Shown: in pieces, positions 1 through 9,179 of the stretch | Numbering within the stretch: the stretch's first letter is position 1 | Layout: each line of letters opens with the position of its first letter | NCBI GenBank assembly: GCA_903857865.1 | Contig: CAIOGO010000010.1 | Coordinates: forward strand, 62,001 to 126,000 | Direction: 5' to 3' | From: an uncultured bacterium | GTDB lineage: Bacteria > Bipolaricaulota > Bipolaricaulia > UBA7950 > UBA9294 | Length of the DNA: 64,000 nt | Notes under the pieces: generated by a model | The model's input: the letters and a program-made list of their open reading frames with translations, nothing else | Database searches by the model: none | Told to the model about the DNA's origin: nothing | Position numbers and translations under genes: made by a program

Positions 1-1
1 G

Positions 2-265
2 ATCGTGCCCTTCCTCGCACTTGCGGCCCTCTCCTCGAATCTCCTCATCGTGAGACGCGCGTGGGTCTATGCCGCGCTATTGGCCGTGCAGGCGTTGGTC
101 TACCTTGGCGCTCTGCTCGGCTGCGCGGAGGATCGTCTCTCTTCTCGCCGCAACGTGTTTGCCCCCTTCTACTACCTTGTTGCGATGAACCTCGCCCTTC
201 TCCTGGGCTTCTTCCGCAGCCTCACTCGAACGCAGAGGGCTGCGTGGGAACGTGTCCCGCACTAG
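2..265 (+). CDS. C-terminal part of a membrane-anchored family 2 glycosyltransferase (partial)
   Basis: The frame is open to the left edge, so only the last ~87 residues are present. They contain two hydrophobic segments (LLIVRRAWVYAALLAVQALV and FYYLVAMNLALLLGFF) followed by a basic tail ending RAAWERVPH. That layout, with two C-terminal membrane helices and a WER-type ending, is common in processive GT2 enzymes of surface-polysaccharide loci. The catalytic domain lies outside the window, so the family call rests on the tail and on the neighbouring glycan genes. It converges on the wzy-like gene downstream. Confidence 0.5.
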   Translation: MVPFLALAALSSNLLIVRRAWVYAALLAVQALVYLGALLGCAEDRLSSRRNVFAPFYYLVAMNLALLLGFFRSLTRTQRAAWERVPH

Positions 266-334
266 ATGTGCCGAGATGAGCTCCTCACGCCGCGCTCGCG
301 GGCACCCGCGCGGCCTTCCGGCAGAGAGCGGCCG

Positions 335-1687
335 TCAGTCGTTGGTCCCCTGCTCTCGCGGTGAGTTCGGATTCGCCACCAGGATGACGCCGCAGAGGAA
401 GTAGAAGTAGAACTGCAGCGGGAACTTCGTCAGGTAGGACGTGATGTGGAAGGAGATGGCGCTCGCCACAAGAACGAACGTCGCGCTCCCCAGCATGATC
501 CATGCCATCTCATCGTTCTCCTGCTTCCGGAAGGCTCGATACTTGCGGAAGCCAACCCCCGCAATGGCAAGGAAGAGAAGAATGAACAACAGGACGACAA
601 GAAGCCCGTCGTTCCGCGCCAGCGTCCACCAGAAGCTGTCGTAGTCCTTGCGGACGGTCAGGCTGTAGTCGCCGAAGAGAAGGTCGGGGACGCTCGCCTG
701 CTTCATGTAGGCGAGCACGTCCTGCGTTGCGGCAAGACGTCCGCTAACCGTGGTGGATCCTGCTGCGGCAGCAATCGAAGGCTGCGCTGCCGAGGCAATG
801 GCAAGCTCCGTCTTCTCGTATGCCGGCTGGAGCAGGCCCCCCGCAGCCATGGATGCGGCCGTCAGCCCCATGATCAGCAGAACCCACCCCAGCCTCTCAA
901 GCTTTCTACTTGCGACAGCCAGAACGGCCAAACCCGCGCCCAGGGTGACGAAAGCACCGAGCGAATACGTGAGGAGCGTGGCGGCAAGACAGCTAGCGAT
1001 TCCCACGTACCAGAGAGCTCTTCCGCGCCGCTGAGACAGAAGAAGCTTGCTGGTCATCAGCAGGAGGATCATCGCCAGGAAGAAGCCAAGGTGGTTTGGG
1101 TGTTCGAGTGTGCCAATCACCCTTCCACCCAGAGTGTATGCGGGGAGGAGGGCTCGGTTGAGCCACCCACAGACACTCTCTGCCACGCCCAAAGCAAGGA
1201 GCAGACTGACATAGCCTCGTACGTCGCCCTCCTCTCTGATCCAGAGAGGAAGGAGAAAGGCGACCGACGCGTACAGGGCAAGGTTCTTCCAGTCCTCGAG
1301 GAGCAAGAGGGTCGGTTCCTGGTGTGTTAGGTGGGAGAAGGAGACCGCCAGAAAGAAGAGGAAGCAGGCAGCGAGCAGCATCGCCGTCCTGTTGTTGCCG
1401 CGGGAGACGTACACAGGCCCTGGAGTCGCTCGTGCCCCAGCGTAGAGCGCCCGCACGACCATGAGGAAGCAGATCCCGATCCAGAGGATGTCCTTGAGAA
1501 GAAAGATCCAGGTTGGGGCCGAGACTCGCGTATGCATGTCAGGCCGCGAGTAGGCCAGAGCGTAGAGGTAGTTCACGATCGTGAACACCATGTACAAGGA
1601 GAGGAGGGTGATGCCGATGCGCTTACGTCTCCCGAGTTCGATGCCCTGCGAACTGCCCAGGACAGTCACCCCCGCTGCTTTAGCCAT
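335..1687 (-). CDS. O-antigen ligase/polymerase-like membrane protein (Wzy/WaaL superfamily)
   Basis: The 450-residue product has about ten to twelve hydrophobic segments. A periplasmic-type loop carries the HPNHLGFF motif (GTLEHPNHLG), typical of the O-antigen ligase (Wzy_C) superfamily. These inner-membrane enzymes polymerise or transfer undecaprenyl-linked glycan repeats on the outer face. A polar loop near residues 320-350 (DYSLTVRKDYDSFWW) precedes the last helices. Start: the ATG at 1687 is the first in frame, and no strong Shine-Dalgarno (SD) sequence precedes it. Polymerase and ligase cannot be told apart from sequence alone. A second member lies at 5051-6361, so the locus may have one of each. 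Confidence 0.75.
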   Translation of the reverse strand: MAKAAGVTVLGSSQGIELGRRKRIGITLLSLYMVFTIVNYLYALAYSRPDMHTRVSAPTWIFLLKDILWIGICFLMVVRALYAGARATPGPVYVSRGNNRTAMLLAACFLFFLAVSFSHLTHQEPTLLLLEDWKNLALYASVAFLLPLWIREEGDVRGYVSLLLALGVAESVCGWLNRALLPAYTLGGRVIGTLEHPNHLGFFLAMILLLMTSKLLLSQRRGRALWYVGIASCLAATLLTYSLGAFVTLGAGLAVLAVASRKLERLGWVLLIMGLTAASMAAGGLLQPAYEKTELAIASAAQPSIAAAAGSTTVSGRLAATQDVLAYMKQASVPDLLFGDYSLTVRKDYDSFWWTLARNDGLLVVLLFILLFLAIAGVGFRKYRAFRKQENDEMAWIMLGSATFVLVASAISFHITSYLTKFPLQFYFYFLCGVILVANPNSPREQGTND

Positions 1688-1849
1688 CCGGAGCCGCCCC
1701 GCCGCGCCTCATTGCATTCAGGGAGACGACGGCAGAGCATCCGCCGTCGGCGGCCCCGACCGGCAGGACGACCCTCGCAGCGAAGATGTCTGCCACAAGC
1801 AGGATGCTGGCACATGAGCCCGTCCTGCTCAGCTCAGGAGCGAGCTGCT

Positions 1850-3286
1850 TCACGTCCTGTCCGTTTCGGTTTCTGGCATGCATGAGATCAAGCTACGGAT
1901 GCTCCTCTTCCATCGTCTGACATCCGAGAACGAAGCCACGCGGTCGACATGTCCGAGCGCGTCTCTCCTCCTACCCTTCGGATTCCTCACCGAACGCTGA
2001 AGGATAGCGCGTGCCTGACCTCCGAAGAACCGATTGATGCCGCTTCGCACGAGGAGGCCCGCCCTCTGTCGGCTGAGCTGCGGCCTCTTCACTCGTCCGT
2101 CCTCACGTACGAGGAGGCCCAGCGCCTGCGCATGAACCGCGCACCGCGCTCCATCGATCCTGTGGAACCACCGCTCGATGTAGGCTTCTCGCGCCTGGAT
2201 CTGTCCCGCCGACGGTCGGCCGCCTCGCAGGTAGTGATCCACCCGATCAATGAGCGCATTCGCGTCGTGCGCGGTGTCATCGCATTCGGCAGCCTCAGAA
2301 GCAGCACCCGGTATCTGCGTGGACCACGCATAGTAATCCCTCAGATGCAAGTCAATCGACGGCACTCCGCACAACCACGCCTCTACGCCTGTGGTGCACA
2401 TCCGGTGCACGTGTACGTCGGCTGCACTCAGAAGGTCCCATATGTAGTGCGAATGAACCAGGGTGACGCGGGGCCCGACTTCCCTGCGGCAGTCTTGGAC
2501 GAACTGTTCGTAGTAATCGTGCTCCTCAGCAGGGTGCGGCTTGACTGCGAGCTGCAGCTCGGGACGAGCCCGCATGAGGTGGCGCATTGCTTCGCTGGCC
2601 TGCTCACGCGTTTCCCAGTCCAGGCGCGCGAATTCCTGCGGATTGGAGTAGGCTGAGTACTTCGTCAAGCCAAGATCTGTCCAGTTGCGAACTAGGAAGT
2701 CCTGATTCCTGGTGTGGAATTTGGCAGTCGTGAAGTTCGTGGCCCAGCTCACGATCGGTCGTCCAGCGTCGAACCCGACCTCTTCCGCAAACGCTTCTCG
2801 CGACTGGATGAGCTGATTCAGAGGGGAACGATAGAAGTCGAAACGGGGCCCACCAGCCACGATCACCTTCTCCGGCGGTAGGACTTCTCTCTCCAACATG
2901 TACGCGCGGACGACCTCGCTCCAGGTAAACCAGAGGTCCGCGCCAGATGCTCCCGACTCAGTTCCTGTGCTGTAGTCCATCGTGTGATTGTTGTTGGGCC
3001 GTCCTTCCACCATGATCACGGCCACTTGTGTTCCCATCTCGTGGGCAACATCGACGATCTGGCACCCTCGGCGTCCATACAGCGTTGTAGCCACAAGAAC
3101 CTGCGGGCGGTACCTCCACAGAGCATACGCCCAGAGACTATACGGGACCACGGCGGTCTTCAGTCCCAGAAGGTCCTCAAGCTGAACAGCTAGCGCCGCC
3201 AGGCCGGGCAAATCGCGCCACTTGTGGTCACAGATCAGCACGACATCCACGAGTGTCTTCCTGCTCCGCCTAGTGATGCTAGACAT
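1850..3286 (-). CDS. Surface carbohydrate biosynthesis protein, GT-B-like
   Basis: This is a 478-residue soluble protein. The open frame extends upstream, but the ATG at 3286 is preceded by AGGAGGAAG at proper spacing and is the likely start. The C-terminal half has VKPHPAEEHDYYEQF, then a DLLSAADVHVHR segment and TTGVEAWLCGVPSIDL. These match the nucleotide/polyprenol-binding half of GT-B proteins annotated as surface carbohydrate biosynthesis proteins, distantly like CDP-glycerol:glycerophosphotransferases. An N-terminal Rossmann-like part (VDVVLICDHKWRDL) is consistent. It probably builds or modifies the surface glycan, but donor and acceptor are unknown. The last ~80 residues are Arg-rich and have no recognised domain. 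Confidence 0.6.
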   Translation of the reverse strand: MSSITRRSRKTLVDVVLICDHKWRDLPGLAALAVQLEDLLGLKTAVVPYSLWAYALWRYRPQVLVATTLYGRRGCQIVDVAHEMGTQVAVIMVEGRPNNNHTMDYSTGTESGASGADLWFTWSEVVRAYMLEREVLPPEKVIVAGGPRFDFYRSPLNQLIQSREAFAEEVGFDAGRPIVSWATNFTTAKFHTRNQDFLVRNWTDLGLTKYSAYSNPQEFARLDWETREQASEAMRHLMRARPELQLAVKPHPAEEHDYYEQFVQDCRREVGPRVTLVHSHYIWDLLSAADVHVHRMCTTGVEAWLCGVPSIDLHLRDYYAWSTQIPGAASEAAECDDTAHDANALIDRVDHYLRGGRPSAGQIQAREAYIERWFHRIDGARCAVHAQALGLLVREDGRVKRPQLSRQRAGLLVRSGINRFFGGQARAILQRSVRNPKGRRRDALGHVDRVASFSDVRRWKRSIRSLISCMPETETDRT

Positions 3287-3341
3287 GAGATCCGCTTCCT
3301 CCTCTGCAATATATCCGAAAACTGCGGCCACTTGACTGGCC

Positions 3342-3994
3342 GTGGCTAGACTCGCTACGATCCATGACGGAGTGGATCCATCTCCATTGTTCAGCGTGCA
3401 TCGGGGCAGCCTAGGCAAGGACCTCGGGCTGGAAGAAAACCCGACTCTTGCGTTTGTAGGGCGATTGTCTCCTGGAAGGATCCGCTCGCGCTGTCGTGTC
3501 CATTCAAGGACTCGTTGGGATGTGCGCACCTTATGGAGGACAGAGCGATGCACGGTGAGGCAGCGCCATACATCAGGGTGCACATCCTCGGCGGCTCGGC
3601 CGGGCTTGTCGTCAAGAAGACGGTGATTCCTGATCTCCTTGCCACGTCAGGCTGCTCTTGTGCTCTCGCCGCTTCTTGGGAATTGCCGTGTACGACCCTC
3701 GAGGCGATGATGAGTTCGCGGCCAGTTGTTGCATCCAGCGTGGGAGGCATCGCAGAACCTGTTGGTGGTAGAGCCACTGGATGCCGCGTTTCGCCCAACG
3801 GTGAAGAGGCACTGGCGGTGGCAATCCAGAAGCTCCTGGACGGCGAAGCTCTCCGCCTGGCGATAGCGCAAACAGGAAGGGAAACGGCTGTGGAGGGTTG
3901 CTCTCTGGTCAGGATACCGGCGGGGACACGGCAAGTGTTCGAGTCTCCTGGGGTGGAATCACGGGGGGCCATCTACTCGGGGGGGACCCAGTGA
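3342..3994 (+). pseudogene. Decayed family 4 glycosyltransferase
   Basis: Two reading frames carry successive pieces of a GT4 C-terminal domain. Around 3357-3465 one frame reads TIHDGVDPSPLF...NPTLAFVGRLSP, matching the inter-domain linker (nGVDp..F, vGRL). From about 3515 a different frame reads LEAMMSSRPVVASSVGGIAE, the C-terminal nucleotide-sugar-binding motif, and runs to the TGA at 3992-3994. The middle of the domain and the whole N-terminal domain are missing, so this is a remnant with at least one frameshift and deletions. Its stop overlaps the GTG start of the next gene (GTGA), a trace of former translational coupling. Confidence 0.65.
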
Positions 3995-4974
3995 CGCTTG
4001 TTCCGGCGTGCATCGTTCTTCTTGTGTCCCTTGTCACGTCATTTCTGAGTACGCGCCTGTTCATTCCACGTTTGCGCCGTGCTGGGCTTTACGGCCGGGA
4101 TCTCCACAAGCCGGGCCGGCCGGAGATTGCCGAGATGGGTGGCCTGGCACTCCTGCTGGGATTCTCCGGGGCCGTGCTGGTCGCTGTTGCCATGGTCAGC
4201 TTCTTTCACGTTCTCCCTGGAATGGACTTGGTTGTGCTTCTTGCCGGACTCACGACGGTCCTCTTGTCCGGTCTGATCGGCTCGGTCGACGATCTCTTGG
4301 GGCTGAGGCAGGAGGTCAAGGCGTTCCTGCCGGCCCTGGCGGCGATCCCGTTGATGGCCATTCGCGCTGGACAGACATCGATGATGATCCCCTGTGTGGG
4401 AGCAGTAGATTTCTGGATCTTCTACCCGCTGCTCCTCGTCCCTGTGGGCGTAACCGTGGCTGCCAATGCAACGAACATGCTGGCGGGCTACAACGGCCTT
4501 GAACTCGGGTTAGGCATCATCGAGATGATCGCCCTTTCGGTCGTTGCGGTCATTTTGGGGCAAACGACGTCGCTGGTCATTCTCTTGTCAGGCCTGGGGG
4601 CTCTTCTGGGTCTACTCTATTTCAACTGGCACCCAGCGAGAGTCTTCGTGGGAGATGTCGGGACACTATCGATTGGCGCCATTGTCGCCACAGCGGTCAT
4701 TGTCGGGGGCTTCGAGGTTGCGGGTGTGATCATCTTCATTCCCCACGCGGTCGACTTCCTGCTGAAAGCCGCCCATCGGTTTCCCACGTCTGGGTGGAGT
4801 GGGGAGATCCACGACGACGGGAGGCTGTACTGCCCTCCCCATGGTCCTGTCAGTCTCCCACAGCTGATGATGAAGCTGGCTGGCGGGATTCACGAGCGGT
4901 CGCTTGTTCTTCTTCTGATGGGGATCGAGGCGCTGTTCGGAATTCTCGCGATCACGTCGTACGTGTGGTGGTAA
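3991..4974 (+). CDS. Polyprenyl-phosphate GlcNAc-1-phosphate transferase (WecA/DPAGT1-like)
   Basis: This 327-residue integral membrane protein belongs to the MraY/WecA/DPAGT1 superfamily. It transfers HexNAc-1-phosphate from UDP-sugar to a polyprenyl phosphate. Visible motifs are the catalytic-type Asp pair in GSVDDLLGLR, NATNMLAGYNGLE, and FVGDVGTLSIGA, with HRFPTSGW in the last cytoplasmic loop. The wording NATNMLAGYNGLE resembles archaeal/eukaryotic GPT enzymes more than MraY. Start: GTG 3991, overlapping the upstream stop; the ORF extends further upstream but has no better start. It is a possible initiator for one glycan made here, alternative to the PglC-like transferases at 12201 and 22410. 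Confidence 0.85.
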   Translation: MTLVPACIVLLVSLVTSFLSTRLFIPRLRRAGLYGRDLHKPGRPEIAEMGGLALLLGFSGAVLVAVAMVSFFHVLPGMDLVVLLAGLTTVLLSGLIGSVDDLLGLRQEVKAFLPALAAIPLMAIRAGQTSMMIPCVGAVDFWIFYPLLLVPVGVTVAANATNMLAGYNGLELGLGIIEMIALSVVAVILGQTTSLVILLSGLGALLGLLYFNWHPARVFVGDVGTLSIGAIVATAVIVGGFEVAGVIIFIPHAVDFLLKAAHRFPTSGWSGEIHDDGRLYCPPHGPVSLPQLMMKLAGGIHERSLVLLLMGIEALFGILAITSYVWW

Positions 4975-5035
4975 GGAAGCGTGGCGGGCTCTTGTGCGCG
5001 GTTGCGGGCGGCCGTTGGTCAGTGGACGGGACCAC

Positions 5036-5047
5036 GGGGGGGGGGGG
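5036..5047 (+). repeat. G12 homopolymer ahead of a wzy-like gene
   Basis: Twelve consecutive G residues are followed by AAG and then the ATG at 5051. The tract therefore occupies the ribosome-binding-site position of the downstream membrane protein. It is the longest mononucleotide run I noticed in the window. Confidence 0.85.
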
Positions 5048-5050
5048 AAG

Positions 5051-6361
5051 ATGAGGGCGATTCGTTGGTTGCGGACACACATCAGCCCACGGCTGCACTG
5101 GGGGCTCTACTTGTGGGTTGCGCTACTCCCCTTTCAGCTCCCCTTGGAGCGCGTGCTGGGCCTGCGGTTGGCGTTGTCGGACGTGGCGCTCGCGGGGACG
5201 TTGTTCGTTGGCCTGGCCTGCCGAGTTCTTGGAGCCTGTCAAAGGCCGGAGCGGCGGCTGCGGAGGACGAGCCTCGACAGCTACTTGGCGGCGCTTGTCG
5301 GGGTCTTCGCAATGGGTCTCGTGGTCGCGTGCGCGAGAACCGGCACGTTGACATCCTACGCGCTCATCAACAAGAGCGTCGGTATCATCGTGCTGATTGC
5401 ATCGTTCTACATGGTCGTCGCGCTGGCAGGTCCAACAGGCCGGCTGCGCACTATTCTGGTGACCCTGCTTGGATCGGTGGCTGCCGCCAATGTGGTGAGC
5501 CTGGTGTTATTCGGAGTGTGGCTGCATTGGGGAGGGCAGAGCGCGGTCGTATTTGGGCAGGAACGTCTAGCGGGCTTCCTGATCGATCCGAACGCGTGCG
5601 GCGCGCTCCTGACTGTCGCGCTTCTGGTCCAGCTGGCAATACTCATCGGTGGTCAGTCGAAGTCGCGATGGATCAAGGTAGCCGGGATGGGAAATGCGCT
5701 CACGCTTGGCGCTGGGTTGGTGCTGACGCGATCTCGTAGCGCCTGGCTCGCGCTCATCGTCGGGGGAGCGGCACTCCTGTGGCTGTTTCGTCGCCAGATG
5801 ACATGGAGGCGAGCGCTTTTCTCGGGAGTTGTCATCACGTGCGCAGGTGGGCTTCTGTGGCTGCTCGCTGGAGATACCATTGCATCCCTCTTCCGGGAGG
5901 CACTCCGGCCGAGCGCGATCATGCAGAGATGGGACCAGGTGGCGGGCGGCCTGCGATGCTTTGCCGCGTCGCCGCTCTGGGGAATTGGGCTTGGCACGTA
6001 CCGCGAGTATGGGGCCCCCTCCATCATCCACAACACTTATGTCTGGCTTCTGGCGGAGATGGGCCTCATCGGTCTCGTTGTCCTCCTGTTGTTGCTGGTT
6101 CGAGTCGGCCGTAACTGGGCAGCCGCATTGCGCGGAACAGGCTGGAACCTGGGATTGGCAGTAGGAGGCACAGCAGCCTTCGCTGCAATGCTGGGGTTCG
6201 CTGTGGGGATCGAAGCGCTGTATCAGCGGCCCTTGTGGTTACTGTTCGCTCTTGCGGAGCTGTTGCGGCAAAGGACTTCACAGGGCCGACTGGCCTTGTC
6301 TGCAGAACTCGCGAAGGAGCCTCCTGAAGGCCCCTCCTCCGACACTCCCGCTGCGTCATGA
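5051..6361 (+). CDS. O-antigen ligase/polymerase-like membrane protein (second copy)
   Basis: This 436-residue protein has about eleven hydrophobic segments. A central GFLIDPNACGALL motif (equivalent to the E.P..G motif of Wzy_C proteins), the TRSRSAWLALIVGG segment and the IIHNTYVWLLAEMG segment are all characteristic of the O-antigen ligase family. It would act on undecaprenyl-PP-linked oligosaccharide at the periplasmic face. Start: the ATG at 5051 is placed directly after the G12 tract. The frame continues upstream to 4994 without a better site. Length variation in the G tract would change SD strength and spacing rather than the reading frame. It ends overlapping the convergent GT2 gene by 6 bp. 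Confidence 0.75.
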   Translation: MRAIRWLRTHISPRLHWGLYLWVALLPFQLPLERVLGLRLALSDVALAGTLFVGLACRVLGACQRPERRLRRTSLDSYLAALVGVFAMGLVVACARTGTLTSYALINKSVGIIVLIASFYMVVALAGPTGRLRTILVTLLGSVAAANVVSLVLFGVWLHWGGQSAVVFGQERLAGFLIDPNACGALLTVALLVQLAILIGGQSKSRWIKVAGMGNALTLGAGLVLTRSRSAWLALIVGGAALLWLFRRQMTWRRALFSGVVITCAGGLLWLLAGDTIASLFREALRPSAIMQRWDQVAGGLRCFAASPLWGIGLGTYREYGAPSIIHNTYVWLLAEMGLIGLVVLLLLLVRVGRNWAAALRGTGWNLGLAVGGTAAFAAMLGFAVGIEALYQRPLWLLFALAELLRQRTSQGRLALSAELAKEPPEGPSSDTPAAS

Positions 6362-7303
6362 TTCGCCGCGATGGTGCAATCTCCTGAGCCAAACGATGAG
6401 AAAGCGACGAGCGTGCTTTCCCAGTGAGTACACGGACACGATAAGCCACGTCGCTCGTGTGATGTGTCCGCTCTTTCGAAGCGCGAGGTAGTTCCCTAGC
6501 TCTCCCTGCTCCATCTTCCAGAGCGCTCCAGAAAGCCCCAAGGCTCCGAAAGGAGCCTTGTAGATGTATGCGAGCCGCGTGTCGAGCAGAGCGATCCTGA
6601 TGCCGTTGGACACGGCCTCAAGCCACAGCCCGTAGTCCTCGCTGTGGCGTTTCCTGGGATCGAAGCGTAGAGAGAGATCTCGCCTGAGGATGACTGAGGG
6701 TGTAGACATTGGGTTACCCAGGAGCAAGTTCCGCTTCGTGAGATCCTTCGCCCTAACGCCATCAGAGAAATCCTGCATTGGGATGCCGTTCTCGGCACAA
6801 TGCACGCGATGGCCACAGATTCGCACGCCGGGGTGCTCCAGCATGAAGCGAAGCTGGATCTCGATCTTCCGCGGGTGCCACGCGTCGTCGGCATCAAGGA
6901 ATGCCACGTAGGGCTGGGTCGCAGCATCCCAACCTGCGTTGCGCGCGGCCGCAGCACCCTGATTCTGGGGGAGGCTGATGATATGCAGGAAGGCGCTGCC
7001 CAGGCGTCGCTCCTGCATGCGGAGGGCATTCAAGGTGTCCTCTGCGTTGCCATCATCCACGAGAATGAGCTCCGCGGGGCGCCAGCTCTGTCGAGCGACG
7101 GAGTCCACCGCGCGGTCGATGGTTGCAGCGCACTTGTAGCAGGGGACAATCACCGAGACGGGGGCCACGCCGGGGACATCGCCCAGTCCGGTTGCAGGAA
7201 CCGGATTCGGGGCAGTCGACGTGGTGAGTCCGCGAACACCTCTTTTCACTGAGCGGCCGTGTATCCGTCCCAATCCGTCGCAGTCCTTCGGCAGGTCTTC
7301 CAC
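6356..7303 (-). CDS. Family 2 glycosyltransferase
   Basis: A canonical GT-A nucleotide-binding start, VSVIVPCYKCAATIDRAVDS, is followed by AELILVDDGN and by YVAFLDADDAWHP, which carries the DXD metal/nucleotide site. It is a cytoplasmic transferase that adds a sugar to the lipid-linked repeat. I place the start at GTG 7303 because AGGGGG lies just upstream; an in-frame GTG at 7354 would add 17 residues but lacks an SD. The C-terminal part has an Arg-rich amphipathic end (KHARRFLIVWLRRLHH), likely membrane-associated. The sugar donor is unknown. Confidence 0.8.
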   Translation of the reverse strand: MEDLPKDCDGLGRIHGRSVKRGVRGLTTSTAPNPVPATGLGDVPGVAPVSVIVPCYKCAATIDRAVDSVARQSWRPAELILVDDGNAEDTLNALRMQERRLGSAFLHIISLPQNQGAAAARNAGWDAATQPYVAFLDADDAWHPRKIEIQLRFMLEHPGVRICGHRVHCAENGIPMQDFSDGVRAKDLTKRNLLLGNPMSTPSVILRRDLSLRFDPRKRHSEDYGLWLEAVSNGIRIALLDTRLAYIYKAPFGALGLSGALWKMEQGELGNYLALRKSGHITRATWLIVSVYSLGKHARRFLIVWLRRLHHRGES

Positions 7304-7366
7304 GGTTGACCCCCTAGAGCACGCCTCTTCGAACCGGCTGGCTCTTCGCCGCACCGGCAGACGATC

Positions 7367-8887
7367 TTACCCGAGTAGCCACTTCGAGTGAGTTACTCCT
7401 TTCGTCAGCCAGGCGCTGACCGCGACGGCGGCGAACGCTAGGAGGGGACCTATCGCAGGATGGACTCCTCGGAACAGCAGACTTCCTGCAACCACGAGAG
7501 CACACCCGAGCGGAGCCGCCCACAGCCTACCATGGACGACCGTGCGCAGCGCACCGCCACCGAGGACCCGCCGACGGACCCCGCGAAGATACCCTGTGAG
7601 GACCGCCGCCTCGCTGGCGATGAGAGCGATGGCGGCACCCCAGACACCCATTCGCGGAACGAACAAGAAGCCGCCAATGACAGCGACCGCTGCGCCGACA
7701 CATTGGCAGCCTACGCGATAGCGCATGTCGCTCTCGGTCAGCAGGGTGGCCTCGGCGGCAGAAGCGAGAAAACGAATGGGAAAGCAGAGCGCCAGGACAG
7801 CCAACACGGGGCCTGATGTCTTGAATTGCGCCCCGAACAGGAAGGGCATCGCCCAGGGGCCCAGTCCGGCTGCGACGCCCGTAAAGGCAAGCGATGTCGC
7901 GAGCATCAGGTCGACGCCGGCAGGGTACGCCGCCACAAACCGGCCGCGATCGTGCTCCAGCCAGCGATTGAGATGCGGAAGGAGATACTGCTGAAAGACC
8001 ACGGCAGGGAGTAGATACCCCAGGCTGAGAATCGACAGGGCGGCACCGAAGATGCCGGCCTCCGCCTCTCCGCCGAGGATCCCTAAGAGAGCCGTCGACC
8101 CCTGGAAGTACGTGGCGTAGAAGAAGCCCGATAGGGCAAAGGGCCACACTTGGCCAAGCGTCCTTCTCAGGGAGGGGACGGGTTCGCTGGCAGCTGGATT
8201 CGTAGGAGGCTTCCCTCCTTCGTCGGCCCCGCCAGAGTGCTGCTTTGCCAGGAAGCGCAGCTCCCGCGCGTAGAGAACGGCCATTCCTGTCGCCGTGGCA
8301 GAGTACCCGGCGGCGACGGCAAAGGGTGAACCCTGTAACAGAACGGCCACCGCGGCGACGAGGAACCGGGCGAAGTAGGGAAGCGCGTAGCATATCGCCA
8401 GCGCGACGTAGCGCGATCCCAGCTGGAGAACCGATCCAGCGGCGCTGACCACCGCCTGAGCGGGAATCACGATCGACAGAACCAACACTAGTGTTCTCGA
8501 TGTGCTGGGTAGGTCGACGACAAAGGCCAGCAGAATGGCAACAGCGGCGACGACGACCGAGGACCCTGCAACGAGAATCAGCGTGGGGCGGAGCCAGCGT
8601 CTTGCGCTCTGCCCCTCCTTTCCGAAGACCCGAAGCCAGAACACCGGGACTCCGAAGCCGGCAAGAGGCAAGAGGAAGCCGACGAGAGCAAGAGACATGG
8701 CAAGGGCGCCATAGCCTTCCAACCCCAATCCCCGACCCAGGAGGACTTGGGTCAGGAAGGCGGCCCCTGCCGCTCCGATTCGAGCCACCCAGAGAAAGCC
8801 GATCGTCTTCGGCCCGAGGCGTGGGAGGAACGAGGGTCTCGCGGGTCCATCGGCCGAGCGCATCTTCACGTTCCCCCCGTCAGCCAT
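7367..8887 (-). CDS. Wzx-type polysaccharide flippase
   Basis: This 506-residue polytopic protein has 12-14 hydrophobic segments. Its start, LGPKTIGFLWVARIGAAGAA, continues into LLGRGLGLEGYGALAMSLAL, the hallmark N-terminal repeat of Wzx/MATE-like exporters (lgp.eyG.~~~~~). It would flip undecaprenyl-PP-oligosaccharides across the inner membrane, partnering the Wzy-like proteins at 335-1687 and 5051-6361. Alternative starts exist: the ATG at 8887 lacks a clear SD, whereas a GTG six codons downstream follows a GGGGG run. The 292 bp to the divergent epimerase gene hold no other gene that I can support. Confidence 0.8.
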   Translation of the reverse strand: MADGGNVKMRSADGPARPSFLPRLGPKTIGFLWVARIGAAGAAFLTQVLLGRGLGLEGYGALAMSLALVGFLLPLAGFGVPVFWLRVFGKEGQSARRWLRPTLILVAGSSVVVAAVAILLAFVVDLPSTSRTLVLVLSIVIPAQAVVSAAGSVLQLGSRYVALAICYALPYFARFLVAAVAVLLQGSPFAVAAGYSATATGMAVLYARELRFLAKQHSGGADEGGKPPTNPAASEPVPSLRRTLGQVWPFALSGFFYATYFQGSTALLGILGGEAEAGIFGAALSILSLGYLLPAVVFQQYLLPHLNRWLEHDRGRFVAAYPAGVDLMLATSLAFTGVAAGLGPWAMPFLFGAQFKTSGPVLAVLALCFPIRFLASAAEATLLTESDMRYRVGCQCVGAAVAVIGGFLFVPRMGVWGAAIALIASEAAVLTGYLRGVRRRVLGGGALRTVVHGRLWAAPLGCALVVAGSLLFRGVHPAIGPLLAFAAVAVSAWLTKGVTHSKWLLG

Positions 8888-9179
8888 GTCGGAAGTCCAT
8901 GCAGCTCGCTTCTTGTCAAACGGGGCCGGCGGTTCGGCGCGGGATGCCGGTGCATCTGCGTCGCGCTACCTGTTTCGATGTGCCGCGACCGACCTCGAAG
9001 TTGTCTCATGCCCGTTCTGACGATAGCTCGCTCCCGAACGACGGTCCGCCCTTTCCACTAGTCTAGTCGATCTCCGCAGAGCTGAGTAGGGTCTTTCGAC
9101 GTTCGCTCTCGACAAGCGGGCTTTCGCGACGGCTTCGCCGATGTGGTAACGTCATGTAGCGAGTGAGACAAGAGGAGCC

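Noticed and set aside
1680-1883. Small ORFs between the wzy-like gene and the GT-B-like gene
   Set aside because: Overlapping shadows in several frames with no ribosome-binding site or family resemblance.
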